The notes beneath the pieces were generated by a model, which saw nothing but the letters and a program-made list of their open reading frames with translations, was not told the DNA's origin and ran no database searches. The position numbers and the translations under genes were made by a program. Of a stretch of 64,000 nt of DNA, positions 12,666 through 23,905 are shown piece by piece (the stretch's first letter is position 1; each line of letters begins with the position of its first letter). This stretch comes from Ricordea florida (Eukaryota > Cnidaria > Anthozoa > Corallimorpharia > Ricordeidae), in contig OX453286.1 in assembly GCA_949710005.1 (NCBI GenBank), forward strand, positions 26,321,514 through 26,385,513, in the 5' to 3' direction.

Positions 12666-14789
12666 GCATTTATATAGCACTAAATTGACTACTTCTTCAT
12701 AGTGTTTTACAATATCTACCATAAAATAAAAAATTTCAAGTTAATAAAAAGAAATGCAGTAATAGTTAAAAGCTATCACAACCATGATTGTTAGCTAAAG
12801 GCAGTTTTAAATAAAAAAAAGTCTTCACATCTTTTTTAAAAATTGTATAAGTGTCTAATGATCTAATAGATAATGGTGGTTCATTACACAGTTTTGGACC
12901 GGCAATGGAAAGCTCTGTCTCTATATATCTTCAGAGATGTCATTGAGATGCTCAGGAATTTTTTTGAATAGGAATGTAGTGAACGAGAACAAGTATGATG
13001 ATATAAGAGTTCAGAAATGTAGGCAGGAGCTAGGCCATTTAAACCTTTGTTTACTAATAACAGTACTTTGAAAATGATTCAGATTTATAATTAACTGGTA
13101 ACCAATGGAGTTTACATAAAATGGGAGTGAAGAGAGAGAAATGAGAGAGAAACAATTCAATGGTGTTACAGAAAAAAAAATTAACTTCTCACCCTTGATG
13201 TCATATCTCCACTGCCACTGACGTGGTTCTGAATTCTTATCCGATAGGCCATGATAAGCTGTTGGTTTTCCTTGTAAGCTTTTTCCAAGGGGTCACTATT
13301 TCCACTTCTACATTGGAAGCATACAAAACAAAAGAAACAATAATAACAAGTAATAACTGGATTCTGAACTTATGAAATGGTTACAACACATGACATATTC
13401 CACTTAGATTCTGCCACACAGACCTTTTACGAATCGGTGTAGGAGAGCCAAAGTGTTTGCGATTAGAACCCATCCTTGGTGAACCAGGTGGGGAAGGAAG
13501 ATGGAGGGTTGCATCAGTTGGTGGAGTCATCAGTGTAGCTTTCGGAAAAGCTGGATTGGAAATGTTGTGATGAGTTCCTGTCTGGGGTGTCAAATGTTGC
13601 TGGCTGGGAAGTGAGCTGTCAGAGTGTCGCCGATGTGGCCCTTCTGTTGGAGGGGAAAGATTCTTTGCTGTCTGTGCTTGACTGTTTTCATACGCTGGAG
13701 GACTGGATGCTGAGGATTTTGAAATGGAAAAAAAAAGGTGTGGAGTAGTTGTTAGACAATAATGGACATCACAAAAGATGAAGAATATTTATATAATGAT
13801 NNNNNNNNNNNNNNNNNNNNNNNNNNNNNNNNNNNNNNNNNNNNNNNNNNNNNNNNNNNNNNNNNNNNNNNNNNNNNNNNNNNNNNNNNNNNNNNNNNNN
13901 NNNNNNNNNNNNNNNNNNNNNNNNNNNNNNNNNNNNNNNNNNNNNNNNNNNNNNNNNNNNNNNNNNNNNNNNNNNNNNNNNNNNNNNNNNNNNNNNNNNN
14001 TTTATATAATGATGTTTAACTTTGTCTTAGTCAAATCCCTTACCATGAGAGGAAATTATCATCAGTGCTCTTTCTTGGCATTGGTGGAGTAACTGAAACA
14101 GCTTGGCTGTGTCTGAATTGTAGACTGATCTAAGGTCTGGAGATAAAAGCATGCTCATATTAATCAACTATAAAAAGCAGCAAATGTATAAAGTGCATTT
14201 GAAATGACATTATATTATAAGTTTAAAGAAGCCTTAAAAGTATTGTTATAGTTATGACTTTCCAGCACAAAGAAAGTGCATGTGCACTTTGTCAAATATT
14301 GAAAAACCTGTTTGAACACACTTGTACCCTGAACAATGGCTAACTCCACATAACACTGAAATTATGCAGCTTCCATCAACTCAACTCAAAATCTTTTGCA
14401 TGCCAAAGAAAAGTATGTAAAGCCTTATTCATAGTATCATGAGCAGAAAATCAAGACAAACCTTTATCCCAGGCATCATCCTTTAGAACTTGTGAGATGT
14501 AAACTATACAACTCAGATACTGACAATAGGCCTCCTGAATAAAACAGCCATAAACGAAAATTATTATGAAAAATTTATTTCACAAAGGGCAATTAATAAT
14601 GTTATCTTATTTAAGTAGCCGAAAAATGCCCAAGTTAAACAGCCAAATTAAGATGTATTTAGAACATTAATTAGCAATCTGCTATATGCAACTACCCCAC
14701 ACCTTAATTTTCTTTTCGGAATCAAGCCTGATGGCATCACCGACGCTTCGAAGTGCCACTGGCATGCAAGAAGAAACCCCTTCTACCAT
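5000..14789 (-). CDS. VPS9D1: VPS9 domain-containing protein 1 (Rab5-type guanine nucleotide exchange factor), 16 exons
   Basis: Exons (minus strand): 14789-14703, 14534-14462, 14124-14044, 13709-13424, 13307-13193, 12539-12477, 12079-12027, 11573-11486, 10043-9958, 9680-8416, 8155-8026, 7755-7647, 6450-6345, 5693-5609, 5450-5346, 5078-5000. All 16 join in phase: 2811 bases, 936 residues. Residues 1-80 are an MIT-like helical region ([23 protein letters not shown]). About 195-310 is a helical/coiled-coil part ([21 protein letters not shown], then [14 protein letters not shown]). About 770-936 is the VPS9 catalytic domain, with CDDLLP (Asp and Pro of the Rab-binding surface) and GEEGYCLTT (Tyr and Thr). 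The family activates Rab5-like GTPases on endosomes. The order matches vertebrate VPS9D1 (about 630 residues from memory); the excess is mostly exon 10. The start is the first ATG after an in-frame stop. The weakest junctions are the GTCTGT donor at 13423 and the GTTAGT donor at 5345. Confidence 0.93.
6571..6694. mobile_element. Fold-back MITE in VPS9D1 intron 13
   Basis: The two halves of this ~124-bp segment are reverse complements with some mismatches. The left end reads AGGCCCGCTTCAAACGT and the right end, reversed, AGGCCCGGTTCAAACGT. The complementarity continues inward through CTAATG. There is no coding capacity. Confidence 0.75.
6955..7090. mobile_element. Fold-back MITE with 14-bp perfect terminal inverted repeats
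   Basis: It begins GTTATTTACCGGGC and ends with the exact reverse complement. Inner segments around GTGTTGAGTAC are also complementary to GTACTCAAGACC, closing on a small loop at about 7014-7030. It lies in a VPS9D1 intron. Confidence 0.78.
8416..9680 (-). other. VPS9D1 exon 10: giant acidic, disordered exon
   Basis: A single 1265-base exon encodes residues about 311-732. It opens with the conserved [20 protein letters not shown] helix and closes with a conserved helix ([10 protein letters not shown]). Between them lie about 360 residues dominated by Ser, Glu, Asp and Asn, including a run of nine Asp/Asn residues. No domain is recognisable in the middle. A small patch ([14 protein letters not shown]) resembles the short acidic EDLEQFL element that vertebrate VPS9D1 carries in the equivalent linker. 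It probably acts as a flexible tether between the coiled coil and the VPS9 domain. Confidence 0.8.
10215..10272 (+). mobile_element. 5' half of a family 1 SINE, split by an insertion
   Basis: AACGCTCGCCTTCCACC is the conserved post-A-box segment of SINE family 1, and the copy ends at ACCGATGTGG. The SINE resumes at 11038 with ACCAATGTGG. The intervening 765 bases are therefore an insertion flanked by a ~10-bp target-site duplication with one mismatch. Confidence 0.75.
10273..11037. mobile_element. Composite fold-back element inserted in a SINE
   Basis: A ~765-bp non-coding element. Inverted repeats of ~50 bp (GGGATAATCAAACAAGTT) lie at 10316-10366 and, reversed, at 10984-11036. Inside is a near-perfect ~100-bp hairpin (10651-10752) whose arms contain TGGCAAGAACAATATCTCAC. 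Near the right end is GCTGACGTTTCGAGCG, with its complement in AAATGTCAGCACC. Related sequences occur at about 40314-40667, 49580-49675, 51000-51400 and 59418-59462. Confidence 0.75.
11038..11275 (+). mobile_element. 3' half of the split family 1 SINE
   Basis: It carries CATATGTGGGCTGAGTTTG, TTTTCCCCTCTCC, ATTTGATTTAATTTAAT and GTGTCCCCAATTAG in the family order, ending in a CAAGTTCAAGTTCAA simple repeat. The B box is largely deleted. Confidence 0.8.
12632..12664. repeat. (AAT)n microsatellite
   Basis: About eleven AAT units within a VPS9D1 intron. They are followed by AT-rich sequence at 12665-13130 that looks like an old interspersed repeat but could not be assigned to a family. Confidence 0.85.
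13801..14000. other. Assembly gap (200 N)
   Basis: Exactly 200 unknown bases inside the VPS9D1 intron between exons 3 and 4. The 13 bases before the gap (TTTATATAATGAT) are repeated exactly after it, so the flanking contigs may really overlap. Neither neighbouring exon is affected. Confidence 0.99.
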
Positions 14790-15012
14790 TTTTCGCTGTT
14801 GGAACACTGTAGTTCCTCATCTACGTTCCAGAAAAATATGGAAATCCTCCACGCCTTCCAACCTGTCCACCATGCTTACTATATGCCCGTTCAGCACGCT
14901 GGGATTTGTTATGGAGCATTTTATTACACTGTTACTGATTGGTCAATGATATAAAACCAATCAATGAGCTTCTTATAGTGGCCTGTACATCCCGGATGTT
15001 AACGCGGTCAAT
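14790..15012. promoter_or_regulatory. Bidirectional promoter of VPS9D1 and ACIN1
   Basis: Only 223 bases separate the two divergent start codons. The segment holds ATTGG at 14938-14942 and CCAAT at 14957-14961, the two orientations of an NF-Y site, framing TATAAAA at 14950-14956. Together they form a near-palindrome, TGATTGGT...ACCAATCA. The ACIN1 start lies in AATATGGCGG, a YY1-like initiator context. Promoter function is inferred from layout and motifs. Confidence 0.7.
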
Positions 15013-18000
15013 ATGGCGGAGCGTGAACTTATGATAGGGGGAAGGCGGTTGTCGCAACTAAAAGTCGACGAACTAAAAGTTGAGCTAGAGAGGAGAGGAC
15101 TTAAGAAAAGCGGAAACAAAGGGGCACTTATAGAAAGATTACAAGAGGTGAGTTTGTGTTTGAGAATAGCTATACACGTATCAACCTTCTCCGAACCATG
15201 TCATGTTTTCATACAACAGTTTTCAATGTATTTTCTAGCTAGCGTACTCAAATATTTATGCGTATGCTTATCCTTCCCTGTTCGTTTAACCCTTTGTCTT
15301 GAATCCTTAAGATGATAATTAGGTTAACAAACTCTATCGGGTTAAGCTTTAAAACCCGTTGTTTTGGTTGAATCAATTTCTTCATGTCGGTTTATAAATA
15401 GTCCTGAAAATAGCTAAACATGTTAACCCTTTGAGCCCCGAGAGGTCTCCCTGTGACGAGTAAAATCATCTGGCTTTAGCCAGAGTGAAATCTACAAAGT
15501 CGCTTTTGGGGCTTAAGGGATTAAAGTGAAAAGTGCACATTACAGCTAGGTGGACAATGAGACACAGTACTTCATATGCTGGTTTGAAGTAACGTAACTT
15601 GAATAACTCCTCTTTCCCTTATCTAATATATTTAATTTTTTTTTCATTTCGTTTACTTTAATCACAGTTTTATCATGTATTTTAATGTGCAAGTTATATT
15701 GTAAAAGGTAGTCGGTGATTGTTCTTGTGGTCTTATAACTTGGTTCTTGTAAGCTTATTACAACTTTTTTTAATAACCCCATACTTAATCATGTATGCTG
15801 AAGTTGTGGTGTTCAGGGTAGTGTACATAAGAACATCAGTTGTCTTTTTTTGAATGGAACAGTGCAGTTTGGCATGTTGGAATGAGATTTGGGTTCATAC
15901 TGAGATCTAGCCCCATTCTGTTTGAGCTCCATTGTTTATAGATATACATTGACCTAGTTTATTTATTTATGGAATTCTAGGCTCTGGATAAGGAGCTTGA
16001 AATGAGTGATAGCTATGGAGGTTTCAGTGCTCAACCATCAAGCCAGATGCAAGCAGCCACCAAGCCGGCTGCGAAAACTTGGGAGCAAACAATGATTTCA
16101 CCACAAACTGGTAAGCAGTGGACCTTTATTCACATAATTGCATTATATTGGTGAAGTCTCAACATCATTCTTTCCATTAAAGTCACCTATACAGCAAAAC
16201 TTTCTTGAACATTGCTTATCCAAGCTAATAATGAAGAGATTGTAGCTTGAATTCTTGGCAGGACTTCAGAGTTCTTTTTAAATTATGCCTGTGTTAAATG
16301 CTAAATTTTATTCTGTAGGTAGTTACCCTGTGCAGCCAACAAGAATACAACTGAAAATGGAGGAACAATCTCCAGTAATGATGAATCAGAAACAAGATGT
16401 AAGCAAACAGCTGTTAATACAATGTGTGTACTTTGCATGTTATTTTTAACCTAGCTTTTTTTTTACCATTTATATCTATTTTTCTTGTTTGCATCTTCTC
16501 TATCAGTTGAAATCGCCAGTACAAGTCACTGGATATGAAGAATCATGGAAGCAAGCTGAAGTTCATAAGCTTCAGATGCAGTATCATCAACCACTACAAC
16601 AAGGGTCACAGAGAATTTCTGAACAGAAATCCTCTACAATGTGCAGTGATGTAATAACAAGCAGTTCAGATCTTCAGGCTAATATTGTGCAACCTGCAGC
16701 TCAGGAGGTAGAATCGTCATCAAGCTCACCTTGTAGTGATCAGAAGGCAGGTGAACAGACATCCCCAAGTTTATCAGACCAGGATAATGACTCAGATGAC
16801 AAACAGCCTAGGAGAGATTGTGTGTGGTTAACTTCACCTTTAAATCAAAGTACCTCAAACCTACCAGACCAAAACTCTTCTGTTGTACCTGATGAGGAGA
16901 AACCTCCCTCTTCAGAGGAAAATGTGGTGAATGTAGAAAAGGTTTCAACTGTTGAAAAGAAGTTGAATTCAAAATGTGAAGGAAAGAATGCTGTTGAAGA
17001 GAAAGTTACCCTTGAAGAAGAGGATAAAGCAAATTTGATGCATTCAACCTCTCCAGGAGATACTTCTGAAGCGTTGCAAATGAATATTTCTCAATTTGAG
17101 GAAAATACCTTTGAAGTTGAACCAAGTGAAGATGATAAAGCTGTTGTAGAGGACCCTAAACTTCCAATAGCACCAGTTTGTAGCTCAAACTTTACTTTTC
17201 ATTTTAAACTATAATAATTATTAATATTAATTATTTCCTCCCACTGGCATTTTTCCTAAAATTAATGGTATTAATGTTATTGTTTTGTTTTTAGACACCA
17301 AATTCACCAGTTATAACCAAGAAGAGGAAGATATCCATACCAAGTAAGTAAAAAATTCTTACTCTTGAAACACTATTTCACAGTACACTGAAGCATACAA
17401 TGTTCTTCCTTTGAAAGAGGCTGTATTTCTTTTTAGTCAGTTATTTCTTTTTATGAGGTGAGATTAAGAACTGCAGGTAAACAAGTTTGTTTTTGTCTTT
17501 TTCATTTCAAGCCCTATTACTTTAATCATTTAACTGGTGAAACGTTTTTCTTGAGGAACATCTTTACTTAGCACACCAAACAATGAAGGACAGCCAGGAT
17601 CACGCAAAAGAAGATGGGGTTCGTCTTCGTCAAGCAAAAAGAAATCATCTGTCCCAATAAGCACTGATTCACTTAAGGTAAAACGTGTTGGTTAGCTACC
17701 ATATTTCTCTTTCCTAGGCAGCATGGTTTGTTACCATTACACGTACATTATAGTTGGCCTTTGTACTATAGAGTACTCTTTTAGTAGAAACACTTCATAC
17801 ATTATCAATGGTGTGCATGTGATCTGATCAGTACTCACTGTCTACATGTATTCTGTGACAGGAAGTAACTGTTAATGTAAATTGTATCTCCTTCATGAAA
17901 TGAATTTTTTTTTTGAAATTTCTCTTTTGTTCCCTATGACTTTTGCTATTCAAACGATTTGTTAGTATCATAATTAATGGTGGTGTTATGATGTTGGTTT

Positions 18001-21000
18001 GTGTGTCAGGATCTTATCCCAGGAGTACAGCTTCACAGCACGCCAGCCCTGGAGGCTGTGATGGACCTAGGAGAAGATGATAATGATGAAGAAGATGAGG
18101 ATGGCAATAAAAACACAGAAGCAAAGGAGGAAGAAGAACCAGCAGAGAAGCTTGGATGCTTTCAACCAGCTGACAAGGAGGAAGGGAAGAAGAGAAGAGA
18201 CAGGATCGTGAAAGTAGAGGAGAAGAAAACTTTTAAGCTCCAGCGTAAGACAATAGTTGTTGAAAACACACCTGACGAACAAGATATGGAAGTTGACAAA
18301 GGTATTGGGTACTTATATGTCAATATTCAATTAAATGCAGGTGACTGTCTTTTGAAATTTTCTTATGTAATTCCCTTTTTTGCATGTCGTTCAACTGAGT
18401 CTGTAATTGGTTTAATATTTACTGTCATCAATATTGTGGTAGGAAATGCTGTACAGCTGTTCAAAGGACCTTGTGAGTCTCTATCTGGATTCCCCTAATT
18501 TAATTATTATACTTTTTAAATATGCTTTTGCATATTTATTTTTATAATTGGACATCTGCTCTAAGGCCCATATAAACAGTTCCAAGTCATTTGTTTACAG
18601 GTAAACATCTTAAAAAATTCCTGAAATCAAAGGAATTCTCTCAGGTTTTTTCACTGTAGAAACTGAATTTTAGTAGCCACAAGTTATTTTGTAAGGGTCA
18701 CTATTTTAAAATCACTAAAAATCTTAGAGCTTTCATAATTATCAATGTTCTTCAGTTTTGTTGAAATAATTAAAACTATTTTGGCCAGGTCTGTAGACTA
18801 AGAGACAGGGAAAAAGTTGGTTACTTTTTCCAATCCTTTTTAAGGAAACACTGCAGACACTATCTTCTGTTTATGCAAGAAAACTGGACTAAACAAAACA
18901 TAACTGTAATTGTTTTGGGAAGTCAGTATGGAGACATCGCATTCAAGGTCCTTTGAATAGTTGTACTGTCGATAATACAGTTTTTGTTTCTTTGAGAAAC
19001 CTTGATTGTCTAACCTTCTGCACACAGTGGCAGTATCAAGTGTAAAGTGCAGTAAGTCAGCATTGCATTCAACCCTTTTGTACATGACGAACTCTTTTCT
19101 GTGGCATGCAGTGCGGGAGGTTTTCTTTGGGGTCAGTCCGGCCGGGTGACTGAGAGTAGATGTGTATTGAAATTGAGTGAGCAAATTGCCATTGCAACCA
19201 GTGAGTGTACTGAGACACAGGATAGACAAAGCAGTGACTTTGCAACTAATGTTGATGAGAGCAAAGTAAGCTGTTTGTGTCAACAGGACACATGTGCAAT
19301 GTGATTGGAGACTCTACACCTACTTTCATTATCGATGACATGGCTAATACTGTGGTGTGCTGTTATGAACAGTTGTGACTGCAGAAGCAAACATCAAAAA
19401 GCAGCATGAGATTGTGGTGTGAATTATTGACTTCATTTCACTGCTATTTACACAAGCTTGGCTATGCTACCTGAACAGTGTGCTCTGTACAGTGCAAGTT
19501 ATGGAAGTGGTAAAATATCAGGGAAGTTACTCTGGAACATTGTCATTTGGTCTGGCTAAAGAAAAGTGGAATACACCCCAATCTTTGGTGCACTTATCAG
19601 CTTGGAGAGTAACTTTCCATTGTGTTTCTTGCATTGGTTGTACATTAACAAGCAAATTGTTAAAGTAAAAAGTTAACAGTCTGATGATGATTTTGACTGC
19701 AGTATTTGTAGTGATTTGCCCACAGTGTCTGTGATGGACAAGAAATCTCCAAACAATGTATAGTATACAGATTACACCAACCTTCCCTTGGCAACATAAA
19801 CTGGAAGAGTGCAGTGCATAAATAAAGTTTACTGCAACGTACAGCTGAACGATGGGGTCTGCAATAAGTATCCTTGTGTTGACTGTGGGAATGCACAAAT
19901 GCCAAGATGTAGTGGACAATCCCAGACTTCTGCACATTACAGTGTTAAGCTACTGTGCTGGATAAACAAACTTCATTTGAGTCATCATGAGTTACTCACA
20001 GTTTACAGAATTTGTAAAGCAGCACAGCAATCCTATTCAGTCTCCTGTGGTCCACAGAATGTTGCTATGGACAGTGTACCTACTGTATTCACTGTAGTGA
20101 CTGCTAAAGCCCGAATGAGATTCACAGTTTAAGGATTCACGCAACATTCTACCTCAGCAGAGATGTCTGTAGTGACCCAGAGTTAATGTCTAAAAAATCT
20201 GCATCTACAAACCTGTGCACCAATAGCTACATGCAAGTACAGGAAACAGTCCACTTGCGCTGCATGTGGAATCTGAGTAAGAACTTCCAACTACTGCTGT
20301 TTACTATCCAGTGATGAGCAAAATGTACGCTGTATATGTGCACTGTACAGAAACGTGAAGTTTTGAAATCTTGGCTTAGAACAGTGAAATAAACTCTTCA
20401 AGAAAGAAGAAAGTTACGTAAACATTCAACTGTTCTATTGTTGGACCAACAAGATGCATGAGAAAATAACTAACTGATCAAAGAAGGAAAATACCATATA
20501 CATGTTGGCTACAGTTTATCTGCAGTACCTCAAGATAAAAAAAAATGAATAGTTGAGACCTGAAAGTTCTGAATGCGATAACCACCAGTGATGAAAAAGG
20601 AACATTCTCGTGTGAAGCTACATGTTGTAGTGGAAGATCTATGATTGATGATGAGAATGGCCCTGACCTTAATGAAGTTTTGTTGAACATGAAGTGCTGG
20701 GATGTCCATCTGCTGCTGTCTGTACTCAGCCCCAAAGTAATCTTCATCTTGTTGTAGGGCTGTATGCAGAGGAGTATAATAAAGAACCATTAGGTTACTA
20801 CTGTACTGGCCTTCAGGGTAGTTTCAAGTAGGCAAAATATGTCAGAACACATACATGATGTTCAATTGAAATTTATTTATTGGCCAACAAAGACGAACTA
20901 TCCTGAAGGGCTTTTGGCTATTGTTTATGTCATAGGCTTGGGTTTTGTTGTTATTCAATGCAGTAGTGTTTAATTATGCCATAGTCATTCTGCTCCGTAT

Positions 21001-23905
21001 CACTCAACATTAAAAAGATATTAAAAGCTTCACTGCTACTTGGTTCATGTCAGGATAGCAGACTCACTGGAGAGTAGAATAAATATGGTATAACACGATG
21101 TTATTTCTATTAAGTGAAATCATGTAAAAGTGATTTCACTTGTACAGAACCCTTTCAACTCCACAAGTTATTGATAGAGGTAACTGGTATAAAGGTTTTG
21201 AACCAGAAGGAACTTGATTGGCATATCAATTTTAATATTGTCCCTTCTAGCAGAATAAGAGAGCTCACGAGTTCACCTAGCTTTTGAAGCTGAAAGAGTT
21301 CAGTTTCTTTGTTTGTTACAGATTGTGCTTATGTCTAAGATATATTGTATAGAGCAGTTTCAATTGATTGTTGACTATATTACTGCTTAGAATAGCTCCT
21401 CGGTGCTTCACTGTGGTCAGTCATTCTTTTGGCATTAGATTCGGTCCACCCTACTCAAGCAATCAGATTGCACCAAAGAGCAAATTTCCAGGAAATGAAT
21501 TATTTTAGGGTTTTACACTCACATTCTTTGCCCTTGTTAACACTCAAGTGAAAAGAGCCGTAACCTTGGTACCTGTGGCTAGTGTTTTAAGTGTTTTTTT
21601 TTTTGTTGTTGATCTGGTTGTAACAGTGTTTTCTTATCTTGGTATGTCTGAATAGAGCCAGTAAGCCAAATCACAGATAACCCGCACCCGAGACATGCGT
21701 CACTTTCAACCCAAGAAGCTTCTTCACCAGTCCCTGCAGAGCGCTCTCCTTCTCCAGCCCAAAACCCACTGAGCAAAGTATTGCATGTGAGGAATCTGGT
21801 GCGACCGTTTACTCTAGGTCAGCTGAAGGAACTGCTTGGTAAACATGGTACCTTGAAAGACAATGGATTCTGGATTGACAAGATCAAGTCACACTGCTAT
21901 GTGGTGGTATGAACGTTTGTTTGACCCTATTAAAAAACAGAAATGAAATCCAACTATATGTGCTGCGTCTTACACCAATCAGTAAATACTACATGCGCTC
22001 TGCTTATATGCTAAGAACTTATTTTGCTTTCCTGTAAATACACGCAAATTATGTGTGAATTCGCTGGGTGTAAAATCGAGAGTAAAATTCAACACTCGCG
22101 TTTGTTGCAAGTAAATCGCGTGCGTGTAAAACCGCCATATTGCACGCACTTTGTGTGTAGGTGCTGCAATGTCTGTGGCCGGTACTATATCAACTTTCGC
22201 AAAATTTTCGGGAGTAAAGCTCTGTAATGAGTTTTCATTTCTCGCGAAACCATACTTTCTTAACCTTCTCTGTTTGTAACTCTCCATCAACAGTACCAAA
22301 CTGTGGAAGAAGCGTCTGCTAGTAGACAAGCTCTTCACGGAGTCAAGTGGCCTCTCACAAGTCCAAAGATGCTCAGTGTTGATTTTGCTGACGAGGAAGA
22401 GGTAGTTGTTGACTTCCTAAATTACTTTATCCCCGCCTATTTCTGTACGTACTTGATTCTACTAAAAATTGGTCTAGGCGTATGTTTAATTCTGCAAGGT
22501 TAAAAGATAGAAACTTTAGCTTATTTAGCAATTCCCTTTTCAGCCCTGGCAAACAGTGACAGAAACTTACTCTAGTTACACAACTTTGTCTTCTTTTCGA
22601 AGTCACTCAGTCCGACTCATGTCTCATGCAGTTTTGTTAGTCTTTGCACCCTGTGCGATAACAGTGTTGTCAAGGTATAACATTTTCATTTTCCGCACAG
22701 ATGTCTCGAGATACTGGGGAACTCTTAGGGAAGTCAAGAGAGTTGGAGAAAAAAGCCAAACCCGTGGAACTTATACAGAAGCAAGGTACGAGAGTAGAAA
22801 CTTATGTTCAACCATTCTTTGTAAAGCTACTGAACAGTACTGTACTGTTATACTGTTTGTTTTACTATACAGTGTGGTTCTAACTTTTTCATCTGTGGAT
22901 CAAACCATGCAGTGTGACCATTCTACTGAACAGTACTATACTGGGATACTGTGGTGGTCGTTCTAACGATTTTTAGCACTAAATAACGTGTTGCCGTTGT
23001 TTGGTGTTAGATCGTGTGCAACCAAAATCTGAGAAGGAAGACGGAGAAGAGCAGAAGAATCCTGGCAACTTACTGGATAATCTGTTCAGAAAAACTCAAA
23101 CCACTCCGTGCTTGTACTGGCTTCCCCTTACCGATGAACAGGTGAGCTGGCCTGCATGTGATCTGTAAAGTGTGTTCAAGCATAAATGAACGTGTCCGAA
23201 CAATAGTGAACTGCGTCAGCGCGCGTGAACTAGCGTGAACGAGCTTGCAAGTGTTAAAATTTTAAGTCATTTAAAGACAATGTGGAGGAATCGGATGACC
23301 CCAAGCCATGAAAAGGAAAAAAATTTAAAAGGATCTCATATGCTTTAAATTAAGTAGCCTCCAATTCATGAAACTGTACATGCTCCCGGAATTTGCTGTA
23401 GCGTGCTAAATGAAGGGCCAATTGGCCTAGTTACGTATGTAAGTACCTTGCGCTGCATGTTAGGGTCGGTATAACAGCATTTTTTGAATAGAGGGTCATC
23501 TGAATCTCGAATAACCACATCACTCTGAAAGAGGACTTCCGCTCAAAGTGTAAGCTTCTTCGATTTGCTTTGCTGAACAAACTCTGTCACTGACTTCACG
23601 ACTGCATATTTGTTTACGGATGTTTTGTTACTTTCCGCTGCAAGCTTAGCTCCATTTCTATTTTTGTTTCTCTAAAACTGCAGATAGCCACGAGGGAACG
23701 GGAACGCGAAGAAAGGCGTAAGCAAAGGCAGGACGAGAGAGATAAAGAGGAAGAGGAACGAAAAGAAAGACAACAGCAACGGGAAAAGGAAAGAGAGAAA
23801 GAGAGAGAAAAACGCGAAACAGAAAAACCACGATCACGCTCGCCACGAGATCGCAAGAGAGAAAGAAGTAGGAGCAGAAGTCGCGGCGGACTAAGGCGTC
23901 GTTAA
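15013..23905 (+). CDS. ACIN1: Acinus (apoptotic chromatin condensation inducer), ASAP/exon-junction complex scaffold, 12 exons
   Basis: Exons: 15013-15147, 15981-16110, 16319-16398, 16507-17175, 17295-17343 (or 17347), 17572 (or 17589)-17677, 18010-18301, 21656-21906, 22294-22401, 22701-22785, 23011-23141, 23684-23905. The total is about 753 residues. An N-terminal SAP domain (about 11-45, [18 protein letters not shown]) should bind nucleic acid. A long disordered middle follows, and [14 protein letters not shown] marks the conserved KRRWG motif. The RRM (about 530-608) contains [18 protein letters not shown] and [12 protein letters not shown]. The RNPS1-SAP18-binding motif reads [20 protein letters not shown] (about 655-675). 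The tail is RE- then RS-rich, ending RRR. Acinus scaffolds RNPS1 and SAP18 in the nuclear ASAP complex on spliced mRNA. It is shorter than the long human isoform because the middle is reduced. All phases close; the exon 5/6 junction is the one ambiguous point. Confidence 0.95.
18302..21655 (+). other. ACIN1 intron 7 (3.35 kb), content unexplained
   Basis: The longest ACIN1 intron. From about 18840 to 20800 it is rich in TG/CA words (ACAGTG, TGTACTG) and poor in CG, and its ORFs are short with no recognisable domain. It may be an old transposon decayed by CpG methylation, but no family could be named. Confidence 0.4.
22811..22965 (+). repeat. 106-bp tandem repeat, 1.5 copies, in ACIN1 intron 10
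   Basis: The unit begins ACCATTCT..CTACTGAACAGTACT and contains GTTTGTTTTACTATACAG and TTTTTCATCTGTGGAT. The second copy starts at 22917, giving a 106-base period. The same unit and period recur at 62883-63145. Confidence 0.85.
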
